From Schlesneria paludicola DSM 18645 (lineage in GTDB: Bacteria > Planctomycetota > Planctomycetia > Planctomycetales > Planctomycetaceae), in NCBI RefSeq assembly GCF_000255655.1, contig NZ_JH636435.1, positions 2,318,658 to 2,382,657 on the forward strand: a stretch of 64,000 nucleotides of DNA, given 5' to 3'. Of this stretch, positions 1-8,583 are shown in pieces. Below the pieces are notes generated by a model. That model saw only the letters and a program-made list of their open reading frames with translations. It ran no database searches and was not told the origin of the DNA. The position numbers and the translations under genes are program-made. Every line of letters starts with the position of its first letter. Positions within the stretch are counted from its first letter, which is position 1.

Positions 1-163
1 GAACGGTCATCATCTTCGCGGCGGTCATGGGATCGCGAGGATCATTCGGCGGCTTGTCCTGCGCATGTGGAATCAATGGCGCCTTGGGGGCCTGTCCAAA
101 CACAACTGCGGCTTGCCCCAACAACACACCGACGACACAAACCGTTCGTAACAACTCGCGCAT
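1..163 (-). CDS. Exported protein, N-terminal fragment cut by window edge
   Basis: Only the first 54 codons are present; the gene continues off the left edge. Reading leftward from the ATG at 163 gives a typical signal peptide: a short charged start (MRELLR), a hydrophobic core (VCVVGVLLGQAAVVF) and a likely cleavage after FGQA. A Pro- and Asp-rich stretch (residues 25-45) follows. The export signal is seen directly; no family can be assigned from so short a piece. The next gene on this strand starts with nearly the same MREL-L pattern, but the two do not otherwise match. Confidence 0.6.
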   Translation of the reverse strand, partial: MRELLRTVCVVGVLLGQAAVVFGQAPKAPLIPHAQDKPPNDPRDPMTAAKMMTV

Positions 164-328
164 AACTCAGAGCCTCGACGATAAACCCGGATGTAGAGTC
201 TCGTCATAGTAGAGTAGACGCACGTCGCTTGCACCTCAGTCCAAGAGGAAACGAGGACAAAACGTGGATGATCGTTTGCGGGCGATCAGAACTCTCGCAA
301 TAGAGGAAATACCAAGCGGACAAGGTGT

Positions 329-1189
329 TCAGCGAGCGGCATTGCCTCGGGCCGCTATCAGTCGACTTTTTCGAATCAACCAAACCGGAGCCACCAGAAA
401 GCTTGCGACGAGTGTCCACGGAAGCAATGCGGCGACCACCAGCAAGACGCCTTGGCAAAAAATGTACAGAATTCTACACGAGTCGCGAAACGTTCTCACA
501 ATCTTGGTGGCGAATGGCCCCTGAGCCATTGGCGGAGTGACGACTTGGCGCTCGATCAAGGTCACCGAGACAGTTGCCAAGTCCGTCTTACTCTTCATCA
601 CATTGAGCTGCCCTTGCATCTGCTCGATCTCGCCGCGCACCCGGCTGATTTCGCGCTCCAATTCCAACGTCTCGTTGAGCGCGGCAGACTTTTCAAGGTG
701 ACTCAACAACCGCTGTTCGCTCGCCTGCTTGTTCCTTAGACGAGCTTCCAAATCGGCAAATGCTTCCGTGACATCTTGAGCGTCCCGCGAGTGACGTTGG
801 ACGTCACCCAGTTTTTCCAACTCGGCAACAAACGAATCGAATTGGGCGAGAGGCACTCGAATCGTCCAGAGACCTCTCCGATTGATAGCACTTACGCCTG
901 AGAGTTCCTGATTCGCGAGAAATCCGCCTTGAACCTGCACTGCGTCAACCAATGCGGTGAGCTTCTGCTGAGCCGCTGTGAAACTCTCAACCACAATCTC
1001 AATCCGACTGGTATAGACGATCTTCCGCTGCACGACCGGCGCAGCCATTCCCACGTCACCGGGAACAGGAGCCTGCGCCAATGCAGCGTGAGGCGGTGCC
1101 GCGACGGATGGCCCTTCAACGCCGCTGGCACAGCCGAGACAAAGTCCTCCTATCACGCACCAGATAAGAAGCAACAGCAACTCTCGCAT
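329..1189 (-). CDS. DUF4349 lipoprotein with C-terminal membrane helix
   Basis: The ATG at 1189 is preferred over one 84 bases upstream because it starts a lipoprotein signal: MRELL, a hydrophobic core, then LGCASG with the lipobox cysteine near residue 20. Residues of about 60-225 match the DUF4349 pattern: a beta-rich part (KIVYTSRIEIVVE), then a long charged coiled coil (LEARLRNKQASEQRLLSHLE onward), then a final strand (TVSVTLIER). A hydrophobic helix (LLVVAALLPWTLVASFLVAPV) and a basic tail end the protein. DUF4349 proteins are envelope proteins of unknown role. It is transcribed away from the glycosylase gene. Family call firm, function unknown. Confidence 0.8.
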   Translation of the reverse strand: MRELLLLLIWCVIGGLCLGCASGVEGPSVAAPPHAALAQAPVPGDVGMAAPVVQRKIVYTSRIEIVVESFTAAQQKLTALVDAVQVQGGFLANQELSGVSAINRRGLWTIRVPLAQFDSFVAELEKLGDVQRHSRDAQDVTEAFADLEARLRNKQASEQRLLSHLEKSAALNETLELEREISRVRGEIEQMQGQLNVMKSKTDLATVSVTLIERQVVTPPMAQGPFATKIVRTFRDSCRILYIFCQGVLLVVAALLPWTLVASFLVAPVWLIRKSRLIAARGNAAR

Positions 1190-1475
1190 AGTGCTCGCCC
1201 TCCTCGCTACGAAGGAAATCGACGTGTCACGAAACAACCACACCTCACTCTCGCCAATATGAGGTGGATGCATCGGACAAACAACACTTTCGCAAGTGGA
1301 TACGACATGACGTCGTAGATCGTGGGATGATTCTTAAAAGAAGGAATTCCGAATTGACGCGGATCACGCAATCATCGAAGTCCAACCAGAACTTCGAAGC
1401 ACGGGGTCACCGTTCAGCATCGCATGTCAATTCGCTATTCTTTCCAATACAGTCATTTCTGACGAGGTATATTGA

Positions 1476-2129
1476 ATGTCGATTCCAAACGAAAAAATTG
1501 AGGCGGCAATTCGCCATCTGAAGTCCGCGGATCCGATCATGAATTCACTGATCGACAGGGCAGGGCCATTCACCTTGAAACTGAATCGCGATCGATTCGG
1601 GATGCTGGTACGGTCGATCCTGTCGCAGCAAATCTCAACCAAGGCGGCCCGGTCGATTCGCATGCGGCTCGATGAACTGCTGAAGCCCGGTCGCCTTTCG
1701 GCGGAAGCGATTATCAACGTGACCGAGGATCAACTTCGCTCGGCAGGACTATCTCGTCAGAAAGTGTCATACTTGCGTGACCTTTCCACGTGCGTCTTGG
1801 AGGGACGATTGCGACTGGAACGCATCGGTCGACTCTCAGATGAAGACGCAATCGAGCAATTGATTCAAGTGAAAGGAATCGGACGCTGGACCGCTCAGAT
1901 GTTCTTGATCTTTTCGCTCGGAAGACTGGATGTATTCCCTCACGATGATTTGATCATCCGTTCGTCGATCAAGGAGTTGTACGAACTGGATGAACTTCCC
2001 AACAAACAACGCAGTCACGAAATCGCCGCGGCATGGAAACCTTACTCGAGCGTCGCGACGTGGTACTGCTGGCGACTTTTGGATGTCAAAGCCGCAGCAC
2101 CCAAGGATGCCAGCCAATATCCGGTTTAA
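1476..2129 (+). CDS. DNA-3-methyladenine glycosylase (AlkA-like, HhH-GPD)
   Basis: A base-excision repair enzyme of 217 aa that should remove alkylated bases such as 3-methyladenine from DNA. The HhH-GPD core is visible: SILSQQISTKAA at about residues 48-58, the helix-hairpin-helix VKGIGRWTAQMF at 132-143, and the VFPHDD loop at 153-158, whose second Asp aligns with the catalytic Asp of AlkA. The length fits the short AlkA-like forms that lack the E. coli N-terminal domain. There is no iron-sulfur cysteine cluster at the C-terminus, which argues against MutY or Nth. It stands alone, followed by a strong terminator. Confidence 0.88.
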   Translation: MSIPNEKIEAAIRHLKSADPIMNSLIDRAGPFTLKLNRDRFGMLVRSILSQQISTKAARSIRMRLDELLKPGRLSAEAIINVTEDQLRSAGLSRQKVSYLRDLSTCVLEGRLRLERIGRLSDEDAIEQLIQVKGIGRWTAQMFLIFSLGRLDVFPHDDLIIRSSIKELYELDELPNKQRSHEIAAAWKPYSSVATWYCWRLLDVKAAAPKDASQYPV

Positions 2130-2147
2130 GCATCTTGTTGCGTCTCG

Positions 2148-2186
2148 AAATCCTCGTCGCCCAAGCAAGGGCCGACGAGGATTTTT
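2148..2186 (+). terminator. Intrinsic terminator after the glycosylase gene
   Basis: A 12-bp arm AAATCCTCGTCG (2148-2159) pairs with CGACGAGGATTT (2173-2184), with an inner CCC/GGG pairing and a loop of about 6 nt. A T run closes it at 2182-2186. It lies about 20 nt after the glycosylase stop and just before the convergent OYE gene ends, so it may work in both directions, since the left arm starts with AAA. Confidence 0.85.
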
Positions 2187-2195
2187 CGTGTCGTC

Positions 2196-3263
2196 TCAAG
2201 CATTCACAGATGACAGAGATGGATAGTCGGTATAACCTTCCGGCCCCTGTGCATAGAACGTATCGCTGTTCCATGTATTGAACGGCCCGCGCTGTTTGAG
2301 GCGTCGTGGAAGATCGGGGTTCGCGATAAACAATTTTCCGAACGCAACAGCATCCGCTTCACCCGCTGCCAAGATTCTCTCGGCGGTTTCCTGATTGTGC
2401 CCCTCGTTCGCAATGTAAGCTCCGTTGAATGCAGCGCGAAGCTCAGGTCCAAGCCGAGGCGGAGCGAGAGACTCGCGAGCACAGACAAAGGCGATCTTCC
2501 GCTGGTTCAGTTCGCGAATAACATAGCCAAACGTCGCGGCTGGATTGCTATCGCCCATATCGTGGGCGTCACAACGCGGTGCCAGGTGAAGGCCGACTCG
2601 GCCCGCTCCCCAAACAGAAATTGTCGCATCGACAACTTCAAGCATTAGCCGCGCCCGGTTCTCAATCGAGCCTCCGTATCGATCCGCCCGATGATTGGTA
2701 CTATCTTGCAGGAACTGGTCGAGCAAATAGCCATTGGCTCCATGAATTTCGACGCCATCGAACCCCGCCGCCTTGGCGTTTTGCGCACCCACACGAAATG
2801 CTTCGACAATGGAAGGAATCTCGTCAAGGGACAAAGCCCGAGGTACAGGATAGGGACGCATCGGCCGCAACAGGCTGACATGTCCTTTCGCCGCAATCGC
2901 ACTCGGCGCCACGGGTGCTGCGCCGCCGTGGTAGCTCGGGTCCGAGATGCGACCTACGTGCCACAGTTGAAGCAATATACGCCCACCATTCTCGTGAACG
3001 CCGTCGACGACCGAACGCCAACCTTCAACCTGCTCTGCGGACCAGATACCGGGTGTGTGAGGGTACCCAACACCCGACGGCGCAACCGATGTCGCTTCAC
3101 TGATAATCAATCCGGCGGTTGCGCGTTGAATATAGTATTCGCGCATCAGGGCATTCGGAACACGCCCTGGACCACTCGAGCGGTTTCGAGTCAACGGAGC
3201 CATGACAATGCGATTCGGAAGCTGGAATTCACCAATATTGATGGGGTCAAAAAGGCTTGCCAT
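2196..3263 (-). CDS. NADH:flavin oxidoreductase, Old Yellow Enzyme family
   Basis: An FMN-dependent alkene reductase of 355 aa (NemA/xenobiotic reductase type), cytoplasmic, that reduces activated double bonds or nitro compounds with NAD(P)H. The start at 3263 (MASLFDPINIGEF) fits the family; an upstream in-frame ATG adds 45 unrelated residues. Visible hallmarks are LPNRIVMAPLTRNRSS near the N-terminus, LQLWHVGRIS, the FDGVEIHGANGYLLDQFLQD substrate/FMN segment, the DRYGGSIENRARLMLEV signature and a C-terminal GEADAVAFGKLFIANPDLP FMN-phosphate loop. The physiological substrate is unknown. It is monocistronic and convergent with the glycosylase gene. Confidence 0.93.
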   Translation of the reverse strand: MASLFDPINIGEFQLPNRIVMAPLTRNRSSGPGRVPNALMREYYIQRATAGLIISEATSVAPSGVGYPHTPGIWSAEQVEGWRSVVDGVHENGGRILLQLWHVGRISDPSYHGGAAPVAPSAIAAKGHVSLLRPMRPYPVPRALSLDEIPSIVEAFRVGAQNAKAAGFDGVEIHGANGYLLDQFLQDSTNHRADRYGGSIENRARLMLEVVDATISVWGAGRVGLHLAPRCDAHDMGDSNPAATFGYVIRELNQRKIAFVCARESLAPPRLGPELRAAFNGAYIANEGHNQETAERILAAGEADAVAFGKLFIANPDLPRRLKQRGPFNTWNSDTFYAQGPEGYTDYPSLSSVNA

Positions 3264-3804
3264 GATACTTTCTGAAAAAACAGCAGTCGGTGTTGGCTGA
3301 AATGAGCGCGCCGAGATTGAATAACAGCGATCCATGAATCGCTGACAGCCCTTTTGAATCGGCCGTGCAGAATTATAGACCCACATGTCGTTGGGCAAGT
3401 CGCAGTGTCCCTAAAACCTGACAAACCCGGGCGTTGCTTCGATCCGATCAGGAAGAGCTTCTCTGCCTTACGTTCAATGCACTTGCGGATAACGCAGGAT
3501 CGATCTCGATTGACGACGGCAAAGAGGGGATCACCTCACAACCAGGCAAGCTTGCTTCTCACGAATTCAGCAGTTGAAGTTGTCGCCCCATTCCGATTTA
3601 TGAAATCGTCAGGGTGCCAAACTCTGAATTCGGGACCCGTCTCGCTATCATCGCGAGCGGAGGAACTTCTGTCGGATCGCGTCGTCGATGCGCTGCAACG
3701 TACTCGACGGCCGTTATCCGCTTCGTGCGACTGCCGGCGCGAGGCCGCGTAAGACGAGCAACGTCCACGCATCGGCAAGACAATCAATGATCGAAAGGGG
3801 CTTG
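3264..3804. other. Intergenic stretch, no gene recognised
   Basis: A divergent spacer of about 540 bases between the OYE gene and the RraA-like gene. The open frames here have unlikely composition (Arg- and Ser-rich, no domain, no ribosome site), and none is supported as a gene. It should hold promoters for both flanking genes, but I see no clear -35/-10 pair. Confidence 0.5.
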
Positions 3805-4551
3805 ATGACCGCTTCGGGACTGACCAACAAACAATTGGATGAACTGCGACAGTTCGATTCGCCAACAATTTGCAATGCCGTGGAATTGTGGAACATTCGT
3901 CCCCGAAACACGGGATACATGAATTCGTCGATCAAGGCCTGCTTTCCCACGTTTCCGCCCATGGTCGGCTATGCGCTGACATCGACATTCCGCAGTATGG
4001 CACCTCCACGGGGTGGCGATGTGTATGCCAGTATCGGCAGCCAATTGGACGCGCTCGCCGAAATTCCGGGACCACCTGTCATCGTCTTTCAAGACCTGGA
4101 TGAACCCTCCGCAGCTGCAACCTTCGGCGAAGTGATGTGTACGACCTACAAACGGTTCGGGGCACAAGGATTGATTACATCGGGAACGGGACGCGACCTG
4201 GCGCAGGTCGAAGCACTTGGCTTCCCGGCATTCACGAATGGCGCTGCCGCAGCACACGGATACTGTCACATCCTGGCAATCAACACACCGATCTCGGTCG
4301 GTGGAATGATTATTTATCCAGGGGACTTACTTCATGGCGATCTGAACGGCGTCACGACCGTTCCTCACGACATCGCCACGGAAGTCCCCGAAGTCTGTCG
4401 CGAAGTGGCTCGCGCCGAAGCGATCGTTCTTGACTATCTCAAGGGTGATAACGTGACCATCCCCGGGTACAACGCGGCCCGCAAAGAGTGCGGTGATATC
4501 ATCAATAATCTGAGCAAACAATTGCAGCTAAAGTATTCGTCGCAAAAGTGA
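3805..4551 (+). CDS. RraA-like family protein
   Basis: A 249-aa protein of the RraA/HMG-aldolase-like family. Members include RNase E inhibitors and class II pyruvate aldolases, and many were once misnamed menaquinone methyltransferases. Starts at 3787 and 3805 are both in frame; 3805 is preferred because AAAGGGG lies 4 nt upstream of it. Visible family features are [11 protein letters not shown] near the N-terminus, the buried strand [22 protein letters not shown], where RraA/aldolases carry their substrate-binding G-R-D residues, and the swivelling-domain core [18 protein letters not shown]. The TSGTGRD variant suggests a non-RraA role, perhaps an aldolase or decarboxylase. There is no operon partner. 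Confidence 0.8.
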   Translation: MTASGLTNKQLDELRQFDSPTICNAVELWNIRPRNTGYMNSSIKACFPTFPPMVGYALTSTFRSMAPPRGGDVYASIGSQLDALAEIPGPPVIVFQDLDEPSAAATFGEVMCTTYKRFGAQGLITSGTGRDLAQVEALGFPAFTNGAAAAHGYCHILAINTPISVGGMIIYPGDLLHGDLNGVTTVPHDIATEVPEVCREVARAEAIVLDYLKGDNVTIPGYNAARKECGDIINNLSKQLQLKYSSQK

Positions 4552-4640
4552 TCGCGGATGTTACGCGCAGAGTACTTTTCGTGAATCGAATGGTGTAAGT
4601 CCCCGAGACGCTTCGGCAAGTTTTCGATGTTTCTCGATCT

Positions 4641-4890
4641 CAAGCTCCCGCTTTCGAAGTTGCGCAGTTTGGGGTTTGGATCAATTTGCGATTTCCTCGT
4701 TCCTTGTTTCCTCGTTACCAAGCTCCCGCTTGGTAACGCTTCTTGCGATTCGATTTTCTGTCGTGCAGGAGAGTGACCTCGGACCGACATACGCATTTCT
4801 GATGTGTAGGAGGCGTTGCCAAGCGGGAGCTTGGCAACGAGGGGGAGACATGCAAACTGCGCAACTTCAAAAGCTCCCGCTTCGTAACGC
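4641..4890. repeat. Cluster of palindromic AGCTCCCGCTT repeats
   Basis: Four copies of the core AGCTCCCGCTT lie within 250 bases: three in plus sense (near 4643, 4721, 4872) and one reversed (near 4823). Two form perfect hairpins, GTTACCAAGC/GCTTGGTAAC with loop TCCC (4714-4737) and GTTGCCAAGC/GCTTGGCAAC with loop GGGA (4815-4838). An outer pair of 15-bp inverted repeats, GAAGTTGCGCAGTTT (4656-4670) and AAACTGCGCAACTTC (4854-4868), encloses them. This looks like a REP/BIME-type or small MITE-like element. No protein is encoded. Confidence 0.75.
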
Positions 4891-4995
4891 TTCAAACCGT
4901 CGGAACTCTCAAGTCGAAGGGAATATTTGGCGAGTCGGGAGGCGCTAGCGCTCGGCTCGCCAACGTCGCTCATAAACACATGTATTTCGAGACTC

Positions 4996-6222
4996 ATGCG
5001 AGGTTCCCAGGTGAAGGTTAATCGGTCGTATCACGTCGATTGGTTTGTGAGTCGTGAACCACGACGCGATGTGACCTTGCGAATCGAGAACGGAAGACTG
5101 CAGAGCATCTCGGCAGGCCGCTCGGCCGATGCGATCCACTTGCAAGATGTGGTCGTCATGAGCGGCCTGGTCAATGCACATACGCATTTGGAGTTCAGCT
5201 CACTCAGAACCCCAATTTCTACCGGAGGCCGATTCACCGATTGGATTCGCGCAGTGATTATGCATCGCCGGCAGAATCCGACGGATGTCGGCGATGCCAT
5301 TCGTGAAGGCATTCGCGAAAGCGTTGAATCCGGCACCACGCAACTGGGCGAGATCGCAACCGTCGGTTGGTCTGTTGAGGACTTTTCTCACCACGCTTTT
5401 CATGGCGCTGTGTTCCAAGAACTACTTGGTCTCTCCCCCGAACGAATTGCTCAGCAACTGGAACTCGCCCGATCTCACACGAGAAGAAGACTGGGTTCGC
5501 CAGTTGTGGGATTGAGTCCACATGCTCCGTACAGTACCCATCTGGATCTCGTTGACGGATCCGTTCAACTCGCGCAAGAGACAGGTTGTACGATCGCAAT
5601 GCATCTGGCAGAGACTCAAGCGGAACTGGAGTTACTTGCCGAGGGCACGGGCGAATTTCGCGAAATGCTGACCGACTTCGGACTCTGGCAATCCGAGTTC
5701 TTTCCAGGCGGACGCCGCCCGCTTGACTATCTCAGGCGACTATCACAAGCACCTCGATCACTGATCGTACATGGAAACTATCTCGACGAGGAGGAGCTGA
5801 AGTACATCGCGGAACATCCGCAAATGACGCTGGTCTATTGTCCCCGAACGCACGCCGCATTCGGGCATTCGCCCCATCCGTGGCGACGACTATTGGAACT
5901 GGGTGGGCAAGTCGCACTCGGAACCGACAGTCGCGCTTCGAACCCTGATCTCAACCTCTTCGCTGAACTGCAATTTCTCGCCGCGCGGCATCCAGAACAG
6001 TCGCACGTCGACTTGTTACAATTAGGTTCGAACGCAGGACGCCGGGCGCTCGGAGCGAATGTGCCGGATTGTGCGGATTTGACATTCATCGAATTGAACA
6101 ATGGCTCGATACAAGATCCCACCCAAGAACTCTTCACGGCGGACAGTCGTCCCTGTGGAACGATGATCGCCGGACAGTGGGCTTGGCTGGCCGAACACAT
6201 TCGCGACCGGTTCAGATCTTAG
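4996..6222 (+). CDS. Metal-dependent amidohydrolase (deaminase-like, SsnA/MtaD type)
   Basis: A cytoplasmic TIM-barrel hydrolase of about 408 aa in the amidohydrolase superfamily, close to guanine/S-adenosylhomocysteine/melamine-type deaminases. Visible metal ligands are HTHLEF after strand 1, the HLAET and HGNYLDEEEL histidines, and GTDSRASN with the late Asp. SPHAPYS and CPRTHAAFGH fit the substrate pocket. The N-terminal beta-sandwich (DVTLRIENGRLQSI) and the VMSGLVNAHTH hinge are intact. ATG 4996 is used; an in-frame GTG at 5011 is a fair alternative, and the ORF also extends 69 bases further upstream. The substrate cannot be told from sequence. It stands alone, just after the palindromic repeat cluster. 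Confidence 0.85.
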   Translation: MRGSQVKVNRSYHVDWFVSREPRRDVTLRIENGRLQSISAGRSADAIHLQDVVVMSGLVNAHTHLEFSSLRTPISTGGRFTDWIRAVIMHRRQNPTDVGDAIREGIRESVESGTTQLGEIATVGWSVEDFSHHAFHGAVFQELLGLSPERIAQQLELARSHTRRRLGSPVVGLSPHAPYSTHLDLVDGSVQLAQETGCTIAMHLAETQAELELLAEGTGEFREMLTDFGLWQSEFFPGGRRPLDYLRRLSQAPRSLIVHGNYLDEEELKYIAEHPQMTLVYCPRTHAAFGHSPHPWRRLLELGGQVALGTDSRASNPDLNLFAELQFLAARHPEQSHVDLLQLGSNAGRRALGANVPDCADLTFIELNNGSIQDPTQELFTADSRPCGTMIAGQWAWLAEHIRDRFRS

Positions 6223-6338
6223 CCGCCTGTTGAAACATCGCGGCGCAACTGGCACCTCATTATTCACGATCTGATGGTGTTTTTGAGTCTGGCCGAAGCG
6301 AGTCCCCGTTGTGTCAACAGACCGTTCAACAAGCGGAT

Positions 6339-7589
6339 TCAACGATCGCTTGCCGGAATCAACTCATCGAGCGCCGCCATCAATCGATCGATTTCACCGT
6401 GCGTGTTGTACAAATGACACGAGACTCTCATTAGCGATGTCCCACGGCATTCCGTGATGGGAACTTCGATCTGAAACTCCTCGCACAACGATCGCTGCAA
6501 CGGGTGCATCGAATTTGGTTTGCGTTTCTTGGCGATGCGAGCGGAAAGTGGCACGGCAATCATCGAACCGTACCACTCTGGGGAGTCTGGAATCCATGCT
6601 GGCTGTCCGAGAACCGTCTCAAGTTTCTCTCGAGTTGTTCGAGCGAGTTCATGAGTGCGTTCTCGGAATTGGGCCAGCCCCACCTTTTCCAGAAATTGAA
6701 TCGCGGAGGGAACCGCCAGGAGTGCTGCCGGATCGCGTGTACCAAGCCAATTCAATTGATCCTGCCAGCGAGCAGGAAAGCCTCCCAGACTGCGGCCCCA
6801 ACTTGTCATGTGTCCCCGTAACGTCGATTGACGCGCGCGACGGACAAACAAGAAGCCCGATCCGAAGGGAGCACTCAGCCATTTGTGCAGACTGGCGCAA
6901 TAGAAATCACAATCGATCTTACGCAGATCGACATCCTGCATGGCGATCGCGTGAGGACCGTCAACACACACAGGAACACCAAGCGACTTTGCGCGACGAC
7001 AGATTTCTGCAACGGGAAAAAGAATTGCCGAGGGCGATGTGACGTGACTGACCACGATCAACCTGGTTCGGTCGGTCACCGCATTCAGAATCGGCTCGAC
7101 GATATCCTCGACCTGAGTCAGACGGGTCGTTCGGACCGATTCCGGTTCGGATGAATCCGGATCGCCCCCGGAAACGTCACCCAGTCGGACGATCACCAGC
7201 CGCGCACCAGCTTCTTCACACTTTTGCCTCCAGATCCGTACAACAGCGCCATACTCGTGATCATTGAGAATGACCTCGTCCCCGGCAGCGAGGGCGATAT
7301 TCTCGGCGACAATATTCATGGCGACGGTGGCATTATCGACCAGAACCAGATCGCGCGGATCGGCGCGAATCAGTTTTCCCAAGGCCGCGGCGGCGGCATC
7401 CAGAGCTGGCTCCATCTGTTTCAGAAAGAATTCCATCGGCTGCCGCGCCAGTCGTCGCGACCAGTCTTCGCGCGCCTCTTGCACAACCACTGGCGTCGCA
7501 CCGAACGAACCGTGATTCAGATATACCACGTCATCAGGAATCGACCACGCCATACGCGGGGGAAATGAGTCGTCCAAGCGAACCACCAT
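6339..7589 (-). CDS. Class V aminotransferase (isopenicillin-N epimerase-like)
   Basis: A PLP enzyme of 416 aa in the fold-type I class V group (cysteine desulfurase/isopenicillin epimerase-like). Seen directly: YLNHGSFGATP near residue 23, a VDNAT segment at 84-88 for PLP phosphate, VDGPHA at 209-214 with the PLP-nitrogen Asp, and SLHKWLSAP at 233-241 with the Schiff-base Lys236. There is no cysteine loop like that of NifS/IscS, so a sulfurtransferase role is unlikely. The start is 18 nt after the panB stop, so the two are probably co-transcribed, but no shared pathway is evident. The substrate is unknown. Confidence 0.87.
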   Translation of the reverse strand: MVVRLDDSFPPRMAWSIPDDVVYLNHGSFGATPVVVQEAREDWSRRLARQPMEFFLKQMEPALDAAAAALGKLIRADPRDLVLVDNATVAMNIVAENIALAAGDEVILNDHEYGAVVRIWRQKCEEAGARLVIVRLGDVSGGDPDSSEPESVRTTRLTQVEDIVEPILNAVTDRTRLIVVSHVTSPSAILFPVAEICRRAKSLGVPVCVDGPHAIAMQDVDLRKIDCDFYCASLHKWLSAPFGSGFLFVRRARQSTLRGHMTSWGRSLGGFPARWQDQLNWLGTRDPAALLAVPSAIQFLEKVGLAQFRERTHELARTTREKLETVLGQPAWIPDSPEWYGSMIAVPLSARIAKKRKPNSMHPLQRSLCEEFQIEVPITECRGTSLMRVSCHLYNTHGEIDRLMAALDELIPASDR

Positions 7590-7607
7590 ATTGTGATGAA
7601 TCAGACG

Positions 7608-8444
7608 TTATTCGTGCGAATGGGCGGCGTCGGGATATTGTCCGTCGCGTACTTCTTCAATGTAACGCGCGGTGGCGTCGGCAACGGTGGAATGAAGTTC
7701 GGCATAATGCTTCAGAAATCGAGGTTTGAAATCGGCTGTCAAACCGAGCATGTCGTAACTCACCAGAACTTGTCCGTCACAATCTGGCCCGGCCCCGATA
7801 CCGATCGTGGGAATCGACAATTCTTTTGTAATTTTCGCGGCGATTCCACGAGGAATCAATTCCAGCACGATTCCAAACGCCCCGGCATCTTCCGCTGCAT
7901 GCGCATCCGCCAGAAGGGAGGCTTCATCCCGCTGAACTTTTGACATTCCCCCCATCTTGCGAACCGATTGAGGTCTCATTCCGATATGTGCCATGACGGG
8001 CAATTCTGCTTCAGACAAAGCCCGTATCGTGCCCGCCAAATGAACACCCCCTTCGACTTTGATCGCGCCAGCACCCGTTTCTTTCAGCACACGACCGGCA
8101 TTCTTGATCGCCTGCTTGGGACTGACCTGGTACGACATGAACGGCAGATCGACGATGACCAAAGATCGCGTCGCGGCACGCGCAACCATTTCACCGTGAT
8201 AAATCATCTGATCCAAGGTCACTGGCATTGTGGTGGATTTGCCCTGAACGACCATTCCCAGTGAATCGCCCACGAGAAGTGCATCCACACCGGCCTGATC
8301 AAAGAGGCGGGCGAATGGATAGTCATACGCGGTCAGCACCGTCAATTTCTTGTCACGGCCTTTTGCGGCCATGAACTTTGGTACCGACATAGGGGCAGGG
8401 GACGAAGGTTTCGGGCTGGAGGGAGCGGTCATCGGTTCGGTCAT
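7608..8444 (-). CDS. panB: 3-methyl-2-oxobutanoate hydroxymethyltransferase
   Basis: This is the first committed step to pantothenate: it adds a hydroxymethyl group from methylene-tetrahydrofolate to alpha-ketoisovalerate, in the cytoplasm, with Mg2+. The length of 278 aa is standard. PanB hallmarks are visible: KLTVLTAYDYPFARLFDQAG, LLVGDSLGMVVQG (metal-binding Asp), VVDLPFMSYQ, the AIKVEGG strand, VMAHIGMRPQS, and PTIGIGAGPDCDGQVLVSYDMLGL with the catalytic region. An 18-residue Pro/Ser-rich N-terminus is extra. It lies between epmA and an aminotransferase gene; panC is not in the window. Confidence 0.96.
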   Translation of the reverse strand: MTEPMTAPSSPKPSSPAPMSVPKFMAAKGRDKKLTVLTAYDYPFARLFDQAGVDALLVGDSLGMVVQGKSTTMPVTLDQMIYHGEMVARAATRSLVIVDLPFMSYQVSPKQAIKNAGRVLKETGAGAIKVEGGVHLAGTIRALSEAELPVMAHIGMRPQSVRKMGGMSKVQRDEASLLADAHAAEDAGAFGIVLELIPRGIAAKITKELSIPTIGIGAGPDCDGQVLVSYDMLGLTADFKPRFLKHYAELHSTVADATARYIEEVRDGQYPDAAHSHE

Positions 8445-8583
8445 TCCGGCAAGATCCTGTCGATTAAAACGCAGTTGAGATCGCCCTTGTGAATTGGATC
8501 ATTGGGGCAGAACTGCTGCACATGTCATATCCAACCGCAGTCTATCTGCGGAGATCAATCTCTGACCACCGTCCGGAAGGCCA

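Noticed and set aside
3354-3752. 132-codon open frame upstream of the RraA-like gene
   Set aside because: Arg/Ser-rich, no domain, overlaps the expected promoter region of two divergent genes.
4641-4890. CRISPR-like array
   Set aside because: The copies are in both orientations, irregularly spaced and diverged; no cas genes are in the window.
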